From Candidatus Pelagisphaera phototrophica (GTDB lineage: Bacteria; Verrucomicrobiota; Verrucomicrobiia; Opitutales; Opitutaceae): a stretch of 64,000 nucleotides of DNA. The translations under genes were made by a program, and so were the position numbers. The notes under the pieces are model-generated. The model saw only the letters and a list, made by a program, of their open reading frames with translations. It did no database searches and had not been told where the DNA came from. Below are positions 1 to 8,581 of this stretch, in pieces (within the stretch, counting starts at the first letter, position 1; every line of letters starts with the position of its first letter). Location: the NCBI RefSeq assembly GCF_014529625.1, contig NZ_CP076039.1, forward strand, positions 1,922,001 through 1,986,000. Direction: 5' to 3'.

Positions 1-4
1 CAGA

Positions 5-466
5 ATGATAAAGGACGATGGCGTGAGATTGTTTAGATTAGTTAGTTCAATAATCGTTTCCGGTACGTTTCTTGTGACGGTCCTTGGTGGGCACCTCTCG
101 GATCCGAACGACGAGCAGATTATATTTCTTCTTGATTTAATGGTAATCGAAGGAAAGGAAGCAGAGGCTGAGGATCTGATGGACAAACTTGTTGAGAACG
201 TCAAAAAAACAGAACCTGGAACGATCGTTTACGAATATTACGCATCATCGAAAGACAGGTATGTCCTGTATGAAGTTTATAGCAATCATACCGCCGCGGA
301 ATTTCACGTCGACAGCTTTATGAAGGGTAATCTAATGCCTGCCTTTGTCGAAACATTTGAGGTGATAACTTTTGAGGTTTTGGGTTCGACGAGTGATGAA
401 CTAAAAAATAATATGAAGGACTTTACCACTGACCATCGTGCGAAAACGGATGGTTTTAAGCGCTAA
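5..466 (+). CDS. Exported antibiotic-biosynthesis-monooxygenase (ABM) domain protein
   Basis: This 153-residue protein has a hydrophobic N-terminal segment (about residues 13-29), probably a signal peptide or anchor. The ABM fold follows at about residues 38-125: a first strand IIFLLDLMVIEGKEAEAEDL, then EPGTIVYEYYASSKD, a YEVYSN strand, and an FHVDSFMKG helix. These match the YgiN-like dimeric ABM family, which holds small quinol or heme monooxygenases. An acidic and basic tail of about 25 residues extends past the domain. The substrate cannot be read from the sequence. The start lies four bases into the window, so a longer upstream start cannot be excluded. The gene stands alone, with 500 bases of non-coding sequence behind it. 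Confidence 0.7.
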   Translation: MIKDDGVRLFRLVSSIIVSGTFLVTVLGGHLSDPNDEQIIFLLDLMVIEGKEAEAEDLMDKLVENVKKTEPGTIVYEYYASSKDRYVLYEVYSNHTAAEFHVDSFMKGNLMPAFVETFEVITFEVLGSTSDELKNNMKDFTTDHRAKTDGFKR

Positions 467-984
467 GCACATTGCGGTACGACATTAGGTTGCACCATAA
501 CGAGCTTCAACAGTCCTCAGGGCGAAAATTTTTCTAGGGGCAGTTGATGAATTCCAATTCACATCCCAGCTGCTGTCCGACCCCCTCCCGTGCCTTCCAA
601 GTTCCTACCAAAATGCGTGCCTAAAGCTGCCTCTTGGCGCACTCAAAACAAATGGTGCGACTTGCCATAAAATCTTAAGTGCTGATGAAGAGCAACTTAA
701 GTTCGTATGAATTTCGATAACGCGACTTCGAATCTCTCTCCTCCATTTAAAAGGCTGATTATCAGCAAAAAAGGATATTATGGAAAATTTTCCTACCGCT
801 GGTCTAGCTACCCAACCTTAACCACACAATCATAACATCCAGACTAACGAATCACGTGGCCCAATTTGGGCAGCTAGACCACCCTTCATTGTATGGGTCC
901 TTTCTAAAGGCCCAGACTAACTTTTCAAGTGGCACAGTTCTCGTGATCTCCACCGTATCCAAAATTTTGGGACTTTTTAGGCAG
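467..984. other. Non-coding stretch with one dispersed repeat copy
   Basis: No convincing gene is present. It holds one copy of the dispersed 35-bp intergenic motif (514-550), a perfect 6-bp hairpin (754-766) and a direct repeat of about 22 bp (839-860 and 911-932, both starting CCAGACTAAC and ending GTGGC). The right end is the 3' flank of the minus-strand fusion gene. Confidence 0.6.
514..550 (+). repeat. Dispersed intergenic motif A, copy 1
   Basis: The core CAGTTGATGAAT follows a run AATTTTTCTAGGGG. The same arrangement (TCCTNAGG, ACGACAA, a run of T, CTGGGGGCAGTTGATGAAT) recurs at 11089, 19508, 19992 and 21364, all in the same orientation and all between genes. This copy lies behind the ABM gene. 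Confidence 0.6.
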
Positions 985-3966
985 TCAGGATAGGCGAAGT
1001 GTTTCTCCTTGTCTTCTGAGGTCGGGATCGACCGCATTGACCATTGCTTTCTTGTCTAGTTCTGCTCCGATAAATTTTGAGATTTTGGACACGTTGCTCT
1101 TTGGATTTTGGATTACGTCGTCATAGTCAACGAAGATTACATCAATCTCGGGGCGACGAGTGAGTATTCTCTCAGCTGCTGCCACGTGCGCGTCCAAAAC
1201 TTTCATCATTTTTTCAGGCTGTAAATTGCCGCCTTTCCGCCCCATTCGATTAAGCATTGCGGTTTGGCTTTCTAATACCGCTTCCATATTTCTATCCATG
1301 AAGATCACCTTGTAGCACTCACCTGGAGGAAGAGCTGGCAAATGTTGGCATATAATTTTCACTGCGGAGCCTCTAGCCAAGGGCATCCAAGAGGAATCAC
1401 TTTCGATAAGCTTGCTGCTTGTGTGCTCAAAATAGCCTTTAGGATTGTCTGTATCCGCGGCTCTCCGGGAATCTGTAAAGGCTTTCAGCCCGCCCGCTTG
1501 AAGCATTTGCATTAGCATTGATGTGCCGGAGCGGGGCAAGCCGCTGACTATGGTAATGGGAGCATCCTCACCTTGAACTGGGTCCTGCGGCGTATCATTT
1601 TTTAACTTGGTGCGGCGCGTTCGCCTATTTTCGGCGATTTCATTAGCTATTGAGCCCAAATCTAGCTCCCCTTCGTGGCCAGAGCTTTCGAATCGCTGTT
1701 TGATCTGATCTATCTTTTGGCGCTCTTCTGGAGCCGTTGGATCGTCAAGGCGCAAGAGAACATCGTGGTATAATTCTCTCGCCTCAATTAGACCGGGTTC
1801 GAGCCTTATCGCGGTTTCCAATGCCAATCTGCCAGCGGATAAATCGCCGTCTCCGACAAGGGCTTGGCCCAAGCAAAAGTGGGCGAAAGGAGAATCGAAT
1901 TTTAGCTCCGTCGCGTTCAGCGCTAGGTCAACTGCTCTTTCCCATTCCTTTCTCTCTAATGCGGCTTTGCAGAGTCCGCAATTTGCCTCAACGCTTTGAG
2001 GGTCGGCTTCGATTGCAATTTTGTAGTGCTCCTCGGATTTGGCTAGCTCACCGAGTTGCGAGAAATAGAAGCCGATCGAAGCGTGCAGACTAGGTGATAG
2101 GCGACTTTGGGAATTCGATTCTATTAAATCTAGGACTTTCCTTGCACGGGCATTTTCTCCTTCGTTGATATATTGCTCTAGCTCCAGAAAAGATAGTGCA
2201 CCCGTCATTGGGGTGAGAAGTGACTGTGCCTTCCTCATTTCGTATATAAACTTTTGCGGTGGGCTTTTTTTCGCGTCACCATCGATTGGGGCATCTGCTT
2301 GAGATGATGCATTTTGGTTACCTTCCGGGCTTGTTTGTTGAAAATCGGGATAGCCTTTTTCTTCAGCCTCTTTTCTAAGCGAGTCGATTTCTCTGCCAGC
2401 CCATGCCTGGGCTCGCTTTATGTTCTCTTTAAATCGTTTAAGGGCAATCCGTCTATCCGTCCATCGGCCCAGTCTTGCGAGACAGTGGAGGTATTTAAGT
2501 CCGTAACGGTGCTCTCGCGGATGATCATACCAAATTGGTTCTAAGATTTCACATGCATCCTCAAAGCGAGAAGAGTCAATGAGAGAATGGGCTAGGTTGT
2601 AGTTCAGTTCAGTGCCTGTTCGCCTAACTTCCTGATCTAAATCGTCATCAGGGGCATCTATATATCCGAGCTCGACAAGCTGCTTGATCGCTTCTGCATT
2701 ACTGGAAGCATCGACTTGGGAGTGTTTTTCGTGCTGCCCATCCTCGAATGGTCCAGAAACGCTATCCCAGGAAGGAATTGTTGTTGGTTGGCGTGAATCC
2801 GCGAAAATACCGACTAATGGCTTACCGTCCATATCTTCACCCACTGGCAGACCGAAGCAGGAGAGGATGGTTGGGGCGAGGTCTAGAACGCTGGCGCCGA
2901 TTATTTTTTCTCCCTGCTTGATACCTGGACCTTTAGCGACGAACATTCCGTAAGGGCCGTGCTCGGCCATTGCCGGTCCTGCGGGCTCAACTGGTATATG
3001 CTCTGGTCGTAGTTCTCCCGAATTGAAGCCGTGGTCAGACAAAATTATAACCGTAGTGTTTTCCCCCGCTAGATCCAAATGTGTTCCTAACATCAAATCA
3101 TGTAGCTTATAGGCCCCCTCTACGACGCTTTTGAACACCGCGAAGTCCTTTTCCTCAACCCAGTCCTGACGGGGTGGATGATATTTCATAAACCCGTGAG
3201 AAAAGTGGTCAATGCCATCGAAATAAATAGCCATGAAATCCCAAGGCTCTTGAGTCATTATAGAGGTAGCAGCGGCGTTTACGCTCACAGTGTCGGAAAG
3301 GATCTTCGCTAGGCTTCCCATTCTTGGATCGGTCCAATCTGGTTTGGAATCTTCGGCGAGAAATGGCTGGAGCAAATCTGCGGTTACCTCGTCTGGATGA
3401 AAGCGAAACTGTTGGAGGACATCCTCTAACCCAGGCGGATGCACTGTTCCGGGCGTCATACGCCATTGGTCCTTCTTCCAACCATCGGGTCCTGGGCCTA
3501 TATCTCCATCGTTTGGAGCCTCTTTATTGGCAAGCTTGCAAGCAACTTGAAACCAGTTGCTAACCATGACTCCATCGATTGGTTCAGCTGGATGAGACGG
3601 CCACCAGCCGACCACATTGGACTTTTTCCCCACTTGATTTAAAATATTCCAGATGGCTTTGGTCTTTCGGCTAGCATTCGTGATTGGTCTTACGTTCTTA
3701 CCGTCTGGTGTTGGTTCTGTAAAACCGTTAATCCCGTGCTTTATGGGACGCTTACCTGTAGCCATTGAAGTCCACAGCATCGGGCTGAGCGATGGCGTTA
3801 TCGTAGAGATGCTTCCAGATGTACCCTCCGCTATCAGCTTCGCTAAATTTGGCATTTTGCCAGCCTCGATGAGAGGTCCAGCTATCGCCCAATCGGCTGC
3901 GTCCCAGCCTAATACGAGAATCTTTGAGCCGTTGGCTACGATTTCGTTTTCATTTTTGTCACCCAT
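985..3966 (-). CDS. Phosphodiesterase/alkaline-phosphatase-fold - TPR - sulfotransferase fusion
   Basis: This single 993-residue frame carries three modules. Residues 15 to about 400 form a type I phosphodiesterase/nucleotide pyrophosphatase of the alkaline phosphatase superfamily. Metal ligands appear in LGWDAADW, DGIDHFSHGF and ILSDHGFN, and the likely nucleophile is Ser61 in TPSLSPMLWTSMATG. Residues of about 450-770 form a helical region with TPR repeats (for example GELAKSEEHYKIAIEADPQS). From about residue 805 to the end is a sulfotransferase-like domain with the PAPS-binding loop GLPRSGTSM. No signal peptide is evident. Phosphodiesterase-TPR proteins are known in Planctomycetes and Verrucomicrobiota. 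The attached sulfotransferase suggests a role in sulfated glycan or lipid modification, which is inference. The end at VDPDLRRQGETLRLS resembles the normal end of bacterial sulfotransferase-family proteins. Confidence 0.85.
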   Translation of the reverse strand: MGDKNENEIVANGSKILVLGWDAADWAIAGPLIEAGKMPNLAKLIAEGTSGSISTITPSLSPMLWTSMATGKRPIKHGINGFTEPTPDGKNVRPITNASRKTKAIWNILNQVGKKSNVVGWWPSHPAEPIDGVMVSNWFQVACKLANKEAPNDGDIGPGPDGWKKDQWRMTPGTVHPPGLEDVLQQFRFHPDEVTADLLQPFLAEDSKPDWTDPRMGSLAKILSDTVSVNAAATSIMTQEPWDFMAIYFDGIDHFSHGFMKYHPPRQDWVEEKDFAVFKSVVEGAYKLHDLMLGTHLDLAGENTTVIILSDHGFNSGELRPEHIPVEPAGPAMAEHGPYGMFVAKGPGIKQGEKIIGASVLDLAPTILSCFGLPVGEDMDGKPLVGIFADSRQPTTIPSWDSVSGPFEDGQHEKHSQVDASSNAEAIKQLVELGYIDAPDDDLDQEVRRTGTELNYNLAHSLIDSSRFEDACEILEPIWYDHPREHRYGLKYLHCLARLGRWTDRRIALKRFKENIKRAQAWAGREIDSLRKEAEEKGYPDFQQTSPEGNQNASSQADAPIDGDAKKSPPQKFIYEMRKAQSLLTPMTGALSFLELEQYINEGENARARKVLDLIESNSQSRLSPSLHASIGFYFSQLGELAKSEEHYKIAIEADPQSVEANCGLCKAALERKEWERAVDLALNATELKFDSPFAHFCLGQALVGDGDLSAGRLALETAIRLEPGLIEARELYHDVLLRLDDPTAPEERQKIDQIKQRFESSGHEGELDLGSIANEIAENRRTRRTKLKNDTPQDPVQGEDAPITIVSGLPRSGTSMLMQMLQAGGLKAFTDSRRAADTDNPKGYFEHTSSKLIESDSSWMPLARGSAVKIICQHLPALPPGECYKVIFMDRNMEAVLESQTAMLNRMGRKGGNLQPEKMMKVLDAHVAAAERILTRRPEIDVIFVDYDDVIQNPKSNVSKISKFIGAELDKKAMVNAVDPDLRRQGETLRLS

Positions 3967-4035
3967 GTGGCTAGGGTTTCGTCGAAAAGGCCCTTTGCTT
4001 GAGTTAAAATAAAGAAAATCTGATTTATAGCGAGG

Positions 4036-4785
4036 TTGAAGGCCTATTTTCTTGCCGGGCTCTTTGTCGCCGGAATTCTCTGTGCACCCGCTTCAAGTGT
4101 CGTGGCAATGATGATCTACACGCTAGATGGCGGTAATTAAACTATGGACGGAACAGTTGGATCCCTCAGCTTCACGGACGCTACGTGGTTCCTGTCCGCC
4201 ACGGCAGACCCGGCTACAGTCACAACAGGGGTGATAGAAGAACAAACCCCGGGAGACCCTTTCACATTACCAGTCTACTTCCTAACTACTACCGTCAGGT
4301 TTTCAATCAGGGACTCGGTCAATGGCGTGACGTCCATGTCGTTGAACGACCCCACAGAACAGAATTGGGGGGTCGGAACGATAGACTATAGTAGTGTTTT
4401 CAGTAGCGAGGATGGTCAAGACACTGCAGCGGGGTTAGGAGGATTTTTTGCGTTTGACACGAGCGGGTCGTCGTTTCTGTCCGACGCCACTTTTTCTTTA
4501 TTGACGGGGAACGGTAATGGCGATCCCGGGGTTTACAGCAATCTTGGCACCGCAGGAATATGGAACGGAGGCTCTACAAATTATTCGGGCCTTTCCGATG
4601 AGGGGTTACAAAACCTGGAAACCAGCATCGGTACGCTGACAATAGCATCGTTTGAAGAAGGATCATCCCCCACCGGAAAGTTCGAAATCGTCAGAGCCTC
4701 CGTCCCCGACACAGGATCCACAGCAGGACTCCTTGGGGTTGGTAGCCTAGTGCTAGGTGCTGCGAGGCGAAGAAGCCTAGGGTAA
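4036..4785 (+). pseudogene. VPDTG-CTERM protein interrupted by TAA after its signal peptide
   Basis: A frame starting at TTG 4036 gives a convincing signal peptide (LKAYFLAGLFVAGILCAPAS) and then YTLDGGN. It meets TAA at 4138-4140, and the same frame reopens at ATG 4144. The rest reads as one secreted beta-rich protein ending with VPDTGSTAGLLGVGSLVLGAARRRSLG, quoted here as motif, hydrophobic stretch and basic end. An exosortase-type system would sort such a protein. Either the gene is dead through one nonsense change, or the part from 4144 is made without export. The ATG at 4144 has no obvious ribosome site, which favours decay or a base error. Confidence 0.65.
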
Positions 4786-4920
4786 ATCAGCGAATAAAAG
4801 ACGACAACCCTTTGCAGGAGGGGACCACTAATCGTGCACTCCAGCGACTCTGTTATGTTCAGACTTGCCCGCAAGGTAGGATTTAAAGATGTCTTGCTTG
4901 TATCGGGTTGAAGATTTTAA

Positions 4921-5292
4921 ATGCTAGTTATGAGGTTTGTTGCACTTACCATAATCCTGTTTTTTTCTTCATTAGCTTACGCTGGCGAGCCGACTAAGCT
5001 CGATCTTTTACGGTCTGACTACTACGTTGATCAGGCACAAGAGCAATTTGGACTGACCAAAGAGGCACGGGATGCCCTCAAACAGCTCAAGTTGGGTAAT
5101 ATGATGGCTTACAGGGAGGTAATCGCTCCATTGAAAAAGGAAGGCAAAGACGACGAGGTTGCCATCGAGGTTCAGAAGCTCAACAGGCCGTTTGCGAGAG
5201 AGGCCGCAGACCTTCTCAATTGCAGCGTAAAGGATTTCTGGAGCTTCAACAATAGGGTTGGCCCAGAAATGCAAAAAATAAAACGCAACTAG
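4921..5292 (+). CDS. Small secreted protein, function unknown
   Basis: This 123-residue protein has a clear signal peptide: MLVMRF, a hydrophobic core, and cleavage near SLAYAG-E. The mature part is about 100 residues, charged and helical, with no cysteine pair except one Cys near the end. I recognise no family. It sits between the interrupted VPDTG gene and an orphan VPDTG tail in another reading frame. The spacing would allow a lost fusion to that tail, but the protein ends cleanly at KIKRN, so it is probably a complete soluble periplasmic protein. Confidence 0.55.
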   Translation: MLVMRFVALTIILFFSSLAYAGEPTKLDLLRSDYYVDQAQEQFGLTKEARDALKQLKLGNMMAYREVIAPLKKEGKDDEVAIEVQKLNRPFAREAADLLNCSVKDFWSFNNRVGPEMQKIKRN

Positions 5293-5306
5293 TTTTGGGC
5301 GGTCCG

Positions 5307-5409
5307 GCCCCGACACAGGCTCCGCAGCAGCTCCTCTTGGAGTTGGTGTATTTGTGTTAGCCGCTGCTAGGCGAAGGTTGGGGCGGGCGTCACTTTTTGG
5401 AGGATAACC
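5307..5409 (+). pseudogene. Orphan VPDTG sorting-signal tail
   Basis: The frame from CCC 5309 reads PDTGSAAAPLGVGVFV followed by LAAARRRLG and a TAA at 5407-5409. It is the C-terminal sorting signal without a protein in front of it: upstream in frame there is no start, and the preceding gene ends in a different frame at 5292. The nucleotide sequence stays close to the functional tails at 18-19 kb, so loss of the body is probably recent, or the tail was copied here. Confidence 0.65.
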
Positions 5410-5451
5410 TTAGGTAGTCATCACTTTTCTGAAGAAACCCTAATAGCACGA

Positions 5452-5763
5452 TCAGGGTGCGTGATAGAAAGCACTCATGTTATGTTCCAAACATAAAGAT
5501 GGTTGGTGGGTAAATCCTTGGCATTTGCCCTCTCCTTTATTTTTTTCTATCTGGCGAGCGACATCATTGAATTTATCCGCAACGTAATCGATAGTTATCG
5601 ATGGTCCAAACTGCCCATTTAATATCTGTTTAATCTCTGTACTTATTGGGAGTGAAATGCCGTAGAATTTTCCATTTCTATCTACAATGATTGGTGCTTC
5701 GGTAGAAATAGTAGTTAATACCATTAGAATACCTAGAGCTGGGTTTGTCCAAAGGCGCTTCAA
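5452..5763 (-). CDS. Possible small exported protein, uncertain
   Basis: This is a 103-residue frame with a short hydrophobic N-terminus (about residues 5-20) followed by a sequence of plausible composition (IIVDRNGKFYGISLPIS, then ITIDYVADKFNDVARQIEKN). I recognise no family, and no ribosome site is visible upstream. The frame lies in a decayed neighbourhood and could be chance. I list it because its composition looks more protein-like than the shadow frames around it. Confidence 0.3.
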   Translation of the reverse strand: MKRLWTNPALGILMVLTTISTEAPIIVDRNGKFYGISLPISTEIKQILNGQFGPSITIDYVADKFNDVARQIEKNKGEGKCQGFTHQPSLCLEHNMSAFYHAP

Positions 5764-5819
5764 TCAAAAAAAGAACTATAAGCGATTGAAATTTCGTGAG
5801 AGAAAGTTAGACGTAGTGG

Positions 5820-6065
5820 ATGAATGAAAAGGAAAAACAAAAGCGTTCTCTGGCAGACTTGATTTACAACGCTGCAGGTACCGTTGTACCCAACTGTGAA
5901 TCTGCCCTCCGCATGGTGGAGATAGGGCAGAGGCGACCACTCACGCTCAGGGAGAGATTTGTCCTCATTTATAACACACCGCTTTGCCCTCACTGCAATT
6001 GCAACCGAGAGAAGTTTATTGAGGAAAAGGCGAAGATGGTTTCGGCCGCGTCTCGGCAAGCTTAA
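5820..6065 (+). CDS. Small zf-HC2-like (anti-sigma-type zinc finger) protein
   Basis: This 81-residue protein has an N-terminal helix, then the pattern PNCESALRMVEIGQRRPLTL, then RERFVLIYNTPLCPHC and NREKF. The spacing of C-x(n)-RPL(T/S)L-RER-L-x2-CxxC is that of small zf-HC2 proteins found beside ECF sigma factors in Planctomycetes and Verrucomicrobiota. Here the usual HxxxC is YNTPLCPHC, so the histidine may be lost. No sigma factor gene is next to it, so it may be an orphan or a relic. Confidence 0.5.
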   Translation: MNEKEKQKRSLADLIYNAAGTVVPNCESALRMVEIGQRRPLTLRERFVLIYNTPLCPHCNCNREKFIEEKAKMVSAASRQA

Positions 6066-6132
6066 GTGTTCGTTGGCGTAGGGGCGTGGAAAAAGCGTAA
6101 AAAATCGTCAGCTTCAGATTTGGCTAAGTTAA

Positions 6133-6449
6133 GATGAGTTCGCACAAGTCGATGTAGAATGGCATGAATGGCTTGAATTAAGCGAAGGACCTAATGATGA
6201 GCCAGACGAATTGAAACGCTACAAAGATAAGTTGAAAAAACGATTGTGATGCGTAATCGCTATGATGGTAACCATTGAAAGGTTGAGAATTCTGCAGCAT
6301 TTAAATTGGACAGTAAGTGGGAAAGCCTATGCCAAGATACCTTAGAGATACTTCAAGAAATTGTTGCTGCTGATGCTAGCTTGCAGATATGGTTTGGTAG
6401 GAATTTAGACTTCGAATGCGGTGGTTTAATTGAGGCAGGTCAGAAATAG
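6133..6449 (+). pseudogene. Gene fragments, family not recognised
   Basis: Two stretches read as protein but have no start. Positions 6133-6249 give a 38-residue acidic end (EWHEWLELSEGPNDEPDELK, then RYKDKLKKRL). Positions 6279-6449 give 56 residues ending in WFGRNLDFECGGLIEAGQK. They are in different frames and each is preceded at once by a stop. They look like the remains of one or two dead genes. Confidence 0.4.
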
Positions 6450-6874
6450 CCGTCCCTACCGTTCTAGACAGTGAATTTTATTCGCCCAAGAACTAAGATC
6501 TGTCTAATAGGTCAAAAAATTATTCTACATTTATACAATAGCTAAAGTCTGATAAAGTCAGGCGAAAATGCATATTATTTGGTTTCAAATGCTTGTTTTT
6601 CTACAAGGATTAGTTGATATAAAGAATGTGAAAATTCCAATGCATCATTTTTTTATTCTGGAAGATTTTCCTCATTTTAAGCCCATATAGTTTTGAATAT
6701 TATTTAGAATAAGGGTCTTTTATTAGCCAACAAAAATGAATGATTTCAGGGAATACATTAAATTCTTTCGTTATTGACAGGAAGTTCAATTGTTCCAATT
6801 CGATTATGATGGGGTAATTAATAGGTTGATTTCACGTTATCGAGTTAGAGAAATAGCGGACTGTCTGGATTAAA
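6450..6874. other. AT-rich non-coding stretch with promoter-side repeat B
   Basis: No gene is visible. The sequence is distinctly AT-rich up to about 6760. From 6773 to about 6870 it holds a diverged copy of the roughly 100-bp element also found at 15667. It ends five bases before the start of the Ig-domain esterase, so it probably carries that gene's promoter. Confidence 0.5.
6773..6870 (+). repeat. Dispersed element B, diverged copy
   Basis: It begins GACAGGAAGTTCAATTGTTC and continues through AGGTTGATTTCACG and AGTTAGA. The same order of blocks occurs at 15667-15770 (GATAGGAAATTCAATTGTTC, AGGTTGATTTCGCG, AGTTAGA). Only the first 40 bp occur at 14830. Confidence 0.6.
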
Positions 6875-8209
6875 ATGCTTTATTCGAAACTATTAAGTAC
6901 GTCGGGAAGAGATCTCGGTTCCCTAGTTCTATTAGTTTGTGTGCAGGCACTTTTTGCTCAACCAACTATCAACTACCAGCCGATTTCGCAGCGAACAGCT
7001 ATAGGATCATCCGTTTCATTTTCTGTTACTGTCGACGGGCCCAGCCTAATGAGCTATCAATGGCGAAAAAATGGAATCGACCTGGAAGGAAAAACGAATC
7101 GACAGTTGCAGCTAACGAATATTCAGCAGGAAGACGTGGGTTGGTATGATGTGGTCGCTACGGATACCAAAGGGTCTACAGCAAGTAACAGGGCTGGCCT
7201 ATCAGCAATAATCGATATTGATCCGCAATTCGATCGAAGCATGAGCATAGTATCCGAAAATGACGACTTGAGCGTAATCTGGGAAGGGGAAGGCGTGCTG
7301 GAAACGTCTGATGATCTAGCAGAGAGTTCCTGGGAATTTTTTAGCGAAACCAGTCCAAGCAAGATCGGTCCCACGAGTGAAGGTAACGCATTTTACCGAC
7401 TTAGGAATCCTCAGCCCCGATCGGTTCCGATAACATTGCCTCCGGCTTATGATGGGGAGACCTTACTGCCCATGATCGTGATGCTTCACGGCCCCTCGGA
7501 ATTTCCGAATTATATCAATGGTTACATGAAGATTCACGCCCAAGCTGCCAACTATGGCCTTATTTACGCTTCACCCGATGGAGTGAAGGGGCCGGGTGGG
7601 AATTTTTTTTGGGATGCTACAGATGCCTGCTGCAACTTTGTCAATTCAGAGGCTGATGACGTCGCCTTTCTCCATTCATTAATTATCGAGGCTTTGAAGA
7701 CGCTTTCAGTCGATCCCAAGCGCGTTTATTTTGTGGGACATTCAAACGGTGGATTTATGTCATATCGTATGGCCTGCGAGTATCCCAACCTAATTGCGGG
7801 GATTGCCAGCCTAGCAGGAGCTACCTTTAAAAATCCGGATCATTGCACCCCCTCCGAACCAGTAAACATTCTCCAAATCCACGGTACAGCCGACTTTGCT
7901 ATTCGTTATAATGGTGGAAGCACTGGGCTATCTCCATACCCTGGAGCTATGCAAAGTATCCAAACATGGGGCACCTACAACGGCTGTGAAAATTTGATAA
8001 GTGATGAGGCAGCAAGTCTGGATCTTGATTTTAATGTGGCAGGGCTTGATACCACGGTAACGAAATATATGAAGTATCCCCAGGGAGGTGCTGTGGAGCT
8101 TTGGACGATTAATGACGGAGGTCACAGTCCAATTATTACAGTTGGCCAAAACACATCAGAATTTCCGTTAAGAGTTATTGAATGGCTACTGGACCGCCCC
8201 AAAACCTAA
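6875..8209 (+). CDS. Secreted Ig-domain - PHB-depolymerase-family esterase
   Basis: This is a 444-residue exported hydrolase. A signal peptide ends near FAQ (residue about 29). An immunoglobulin-like domain spans about residues 30-110 (YQWRKNGIDLEGKTNRQLQL, then DVGWYDVVATD). After a linker, residues of about 180-440 form an alpha/beta hydrolase of the PHB depolymerase/feruloyl esterase (LpqC-like) family. It has the oxyanion-side MIVMLHG, the nucleophile elbow GHSNGG with Ser290, and late acid and histidine candidates in HGTADFAI and NDGGHS. It probably cleaves an ester in extracellular polymers or polysaccharide side chains. The fusion to an Ig domain suggests substrate or surface binding. 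It is a lone gene with element B at its promoter side. Confidence 0.8.
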   Translation: MLYSKLLSTSGRDLGSLVLLVCVQALFAQPTINYQPISQRTAIGSSVSFSVTVDGPSLMSYQWRKNGIDLEGKTNRQLQLTNIQQEDVGWYDVVATDTKGSTASNRAGLSAIIDIDPQFDRSMSIVSENDDLSVIWEGEGVLETSDDLAESSWEFFSETSPSKIGPTSEGNAFYRLRNPQPRSVPITLPPAYDGETLLPMIVMLHGPSEFPNYINGYMKIHAQAANYGLIYASPDGVKGPGGNFFWDATDACCNFVNSEADDVAFLHSLIIEALKTLSVDPKRVYFVGHSNGGFMSYRMACEYPNLIAGIASLAGATFKNPDHCTPSEPVNILQIHGTADFAIRYNGGSTGLSPYPGAMQSIQTWGTYNGCENLISDEAASLDLDFNVAGLDTTVTKYMKYPQGGAVELWTINDGGHSPIITVGQNTSEFPLRVIEWLLDRPKT

Positions 8210-8264
8210 ACTAATTCCGAGATAGATAAAAAATGGGGGTAAATGTTTCTTTTAATAAGTCAGC

Positions 8265-8523
8265 ATGAAGCGGCGGTTGTTCGCGTGCAGGACTTTTTCA
8301 TTGCGTAAACGAAAAGCGGTCAATGCTACATCGGTTTACTCGACTAGAGTAGTACTTTTCTCGCGAGGCAACCTTTATGCTCAAGTGAACGACAACTGCT
8401 ACGCCAATAAAACTGGGCCTTTTGAGGTGACAATATCCTCTTTCCCAGACACAGGGTCCACAGCAGTCTTTTTTTGAAGCTGGTGTAGTGGCTCTAGCCG
8501 TTGCTAGGCGAAGACTTGGATAA
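8265..8523 (+). pseudogene. VPDTG-CTERM remnant with homopolymer frameshift
   Basis: A short frame from ATG 8265 runs into FPDTGSTAVFF and stops at TGA inside the tail. The tail continues in the next frame as EAGVVALAVARRRLG with TAA at 8521. The shift lies in a run of seven T at 8469-8475; six T would restore the whole tail. The preceding 60 residues are poor in recognisable structure and lack a signal peptide, so the body is probably decayed as well. Confidence 0.6.
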
Positions 8524-8581
8524 GGGTCCCTAGCAATCGTTCCTCAGAATCCCATTTGGAGAGGGCGTAGAATAATTGTTT

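Noticed and set aside
726-745. TTCGAATCTCTCTCCTCCA resembling a tRNA 3' end
   Set aside because: The T stem has no partner, CCA is incomplete, and it does not match the relic at 21556, so it cannot be paired as an attachment site.
852-1037. Short minus-strand frame overlapping the end of the fusion protein, as a possible frameshifted C-terminus
   Set aside because: The main frame ends in VDPDLRRQ, which is the usual end of such sulfotransferases, so no missing part is needed.
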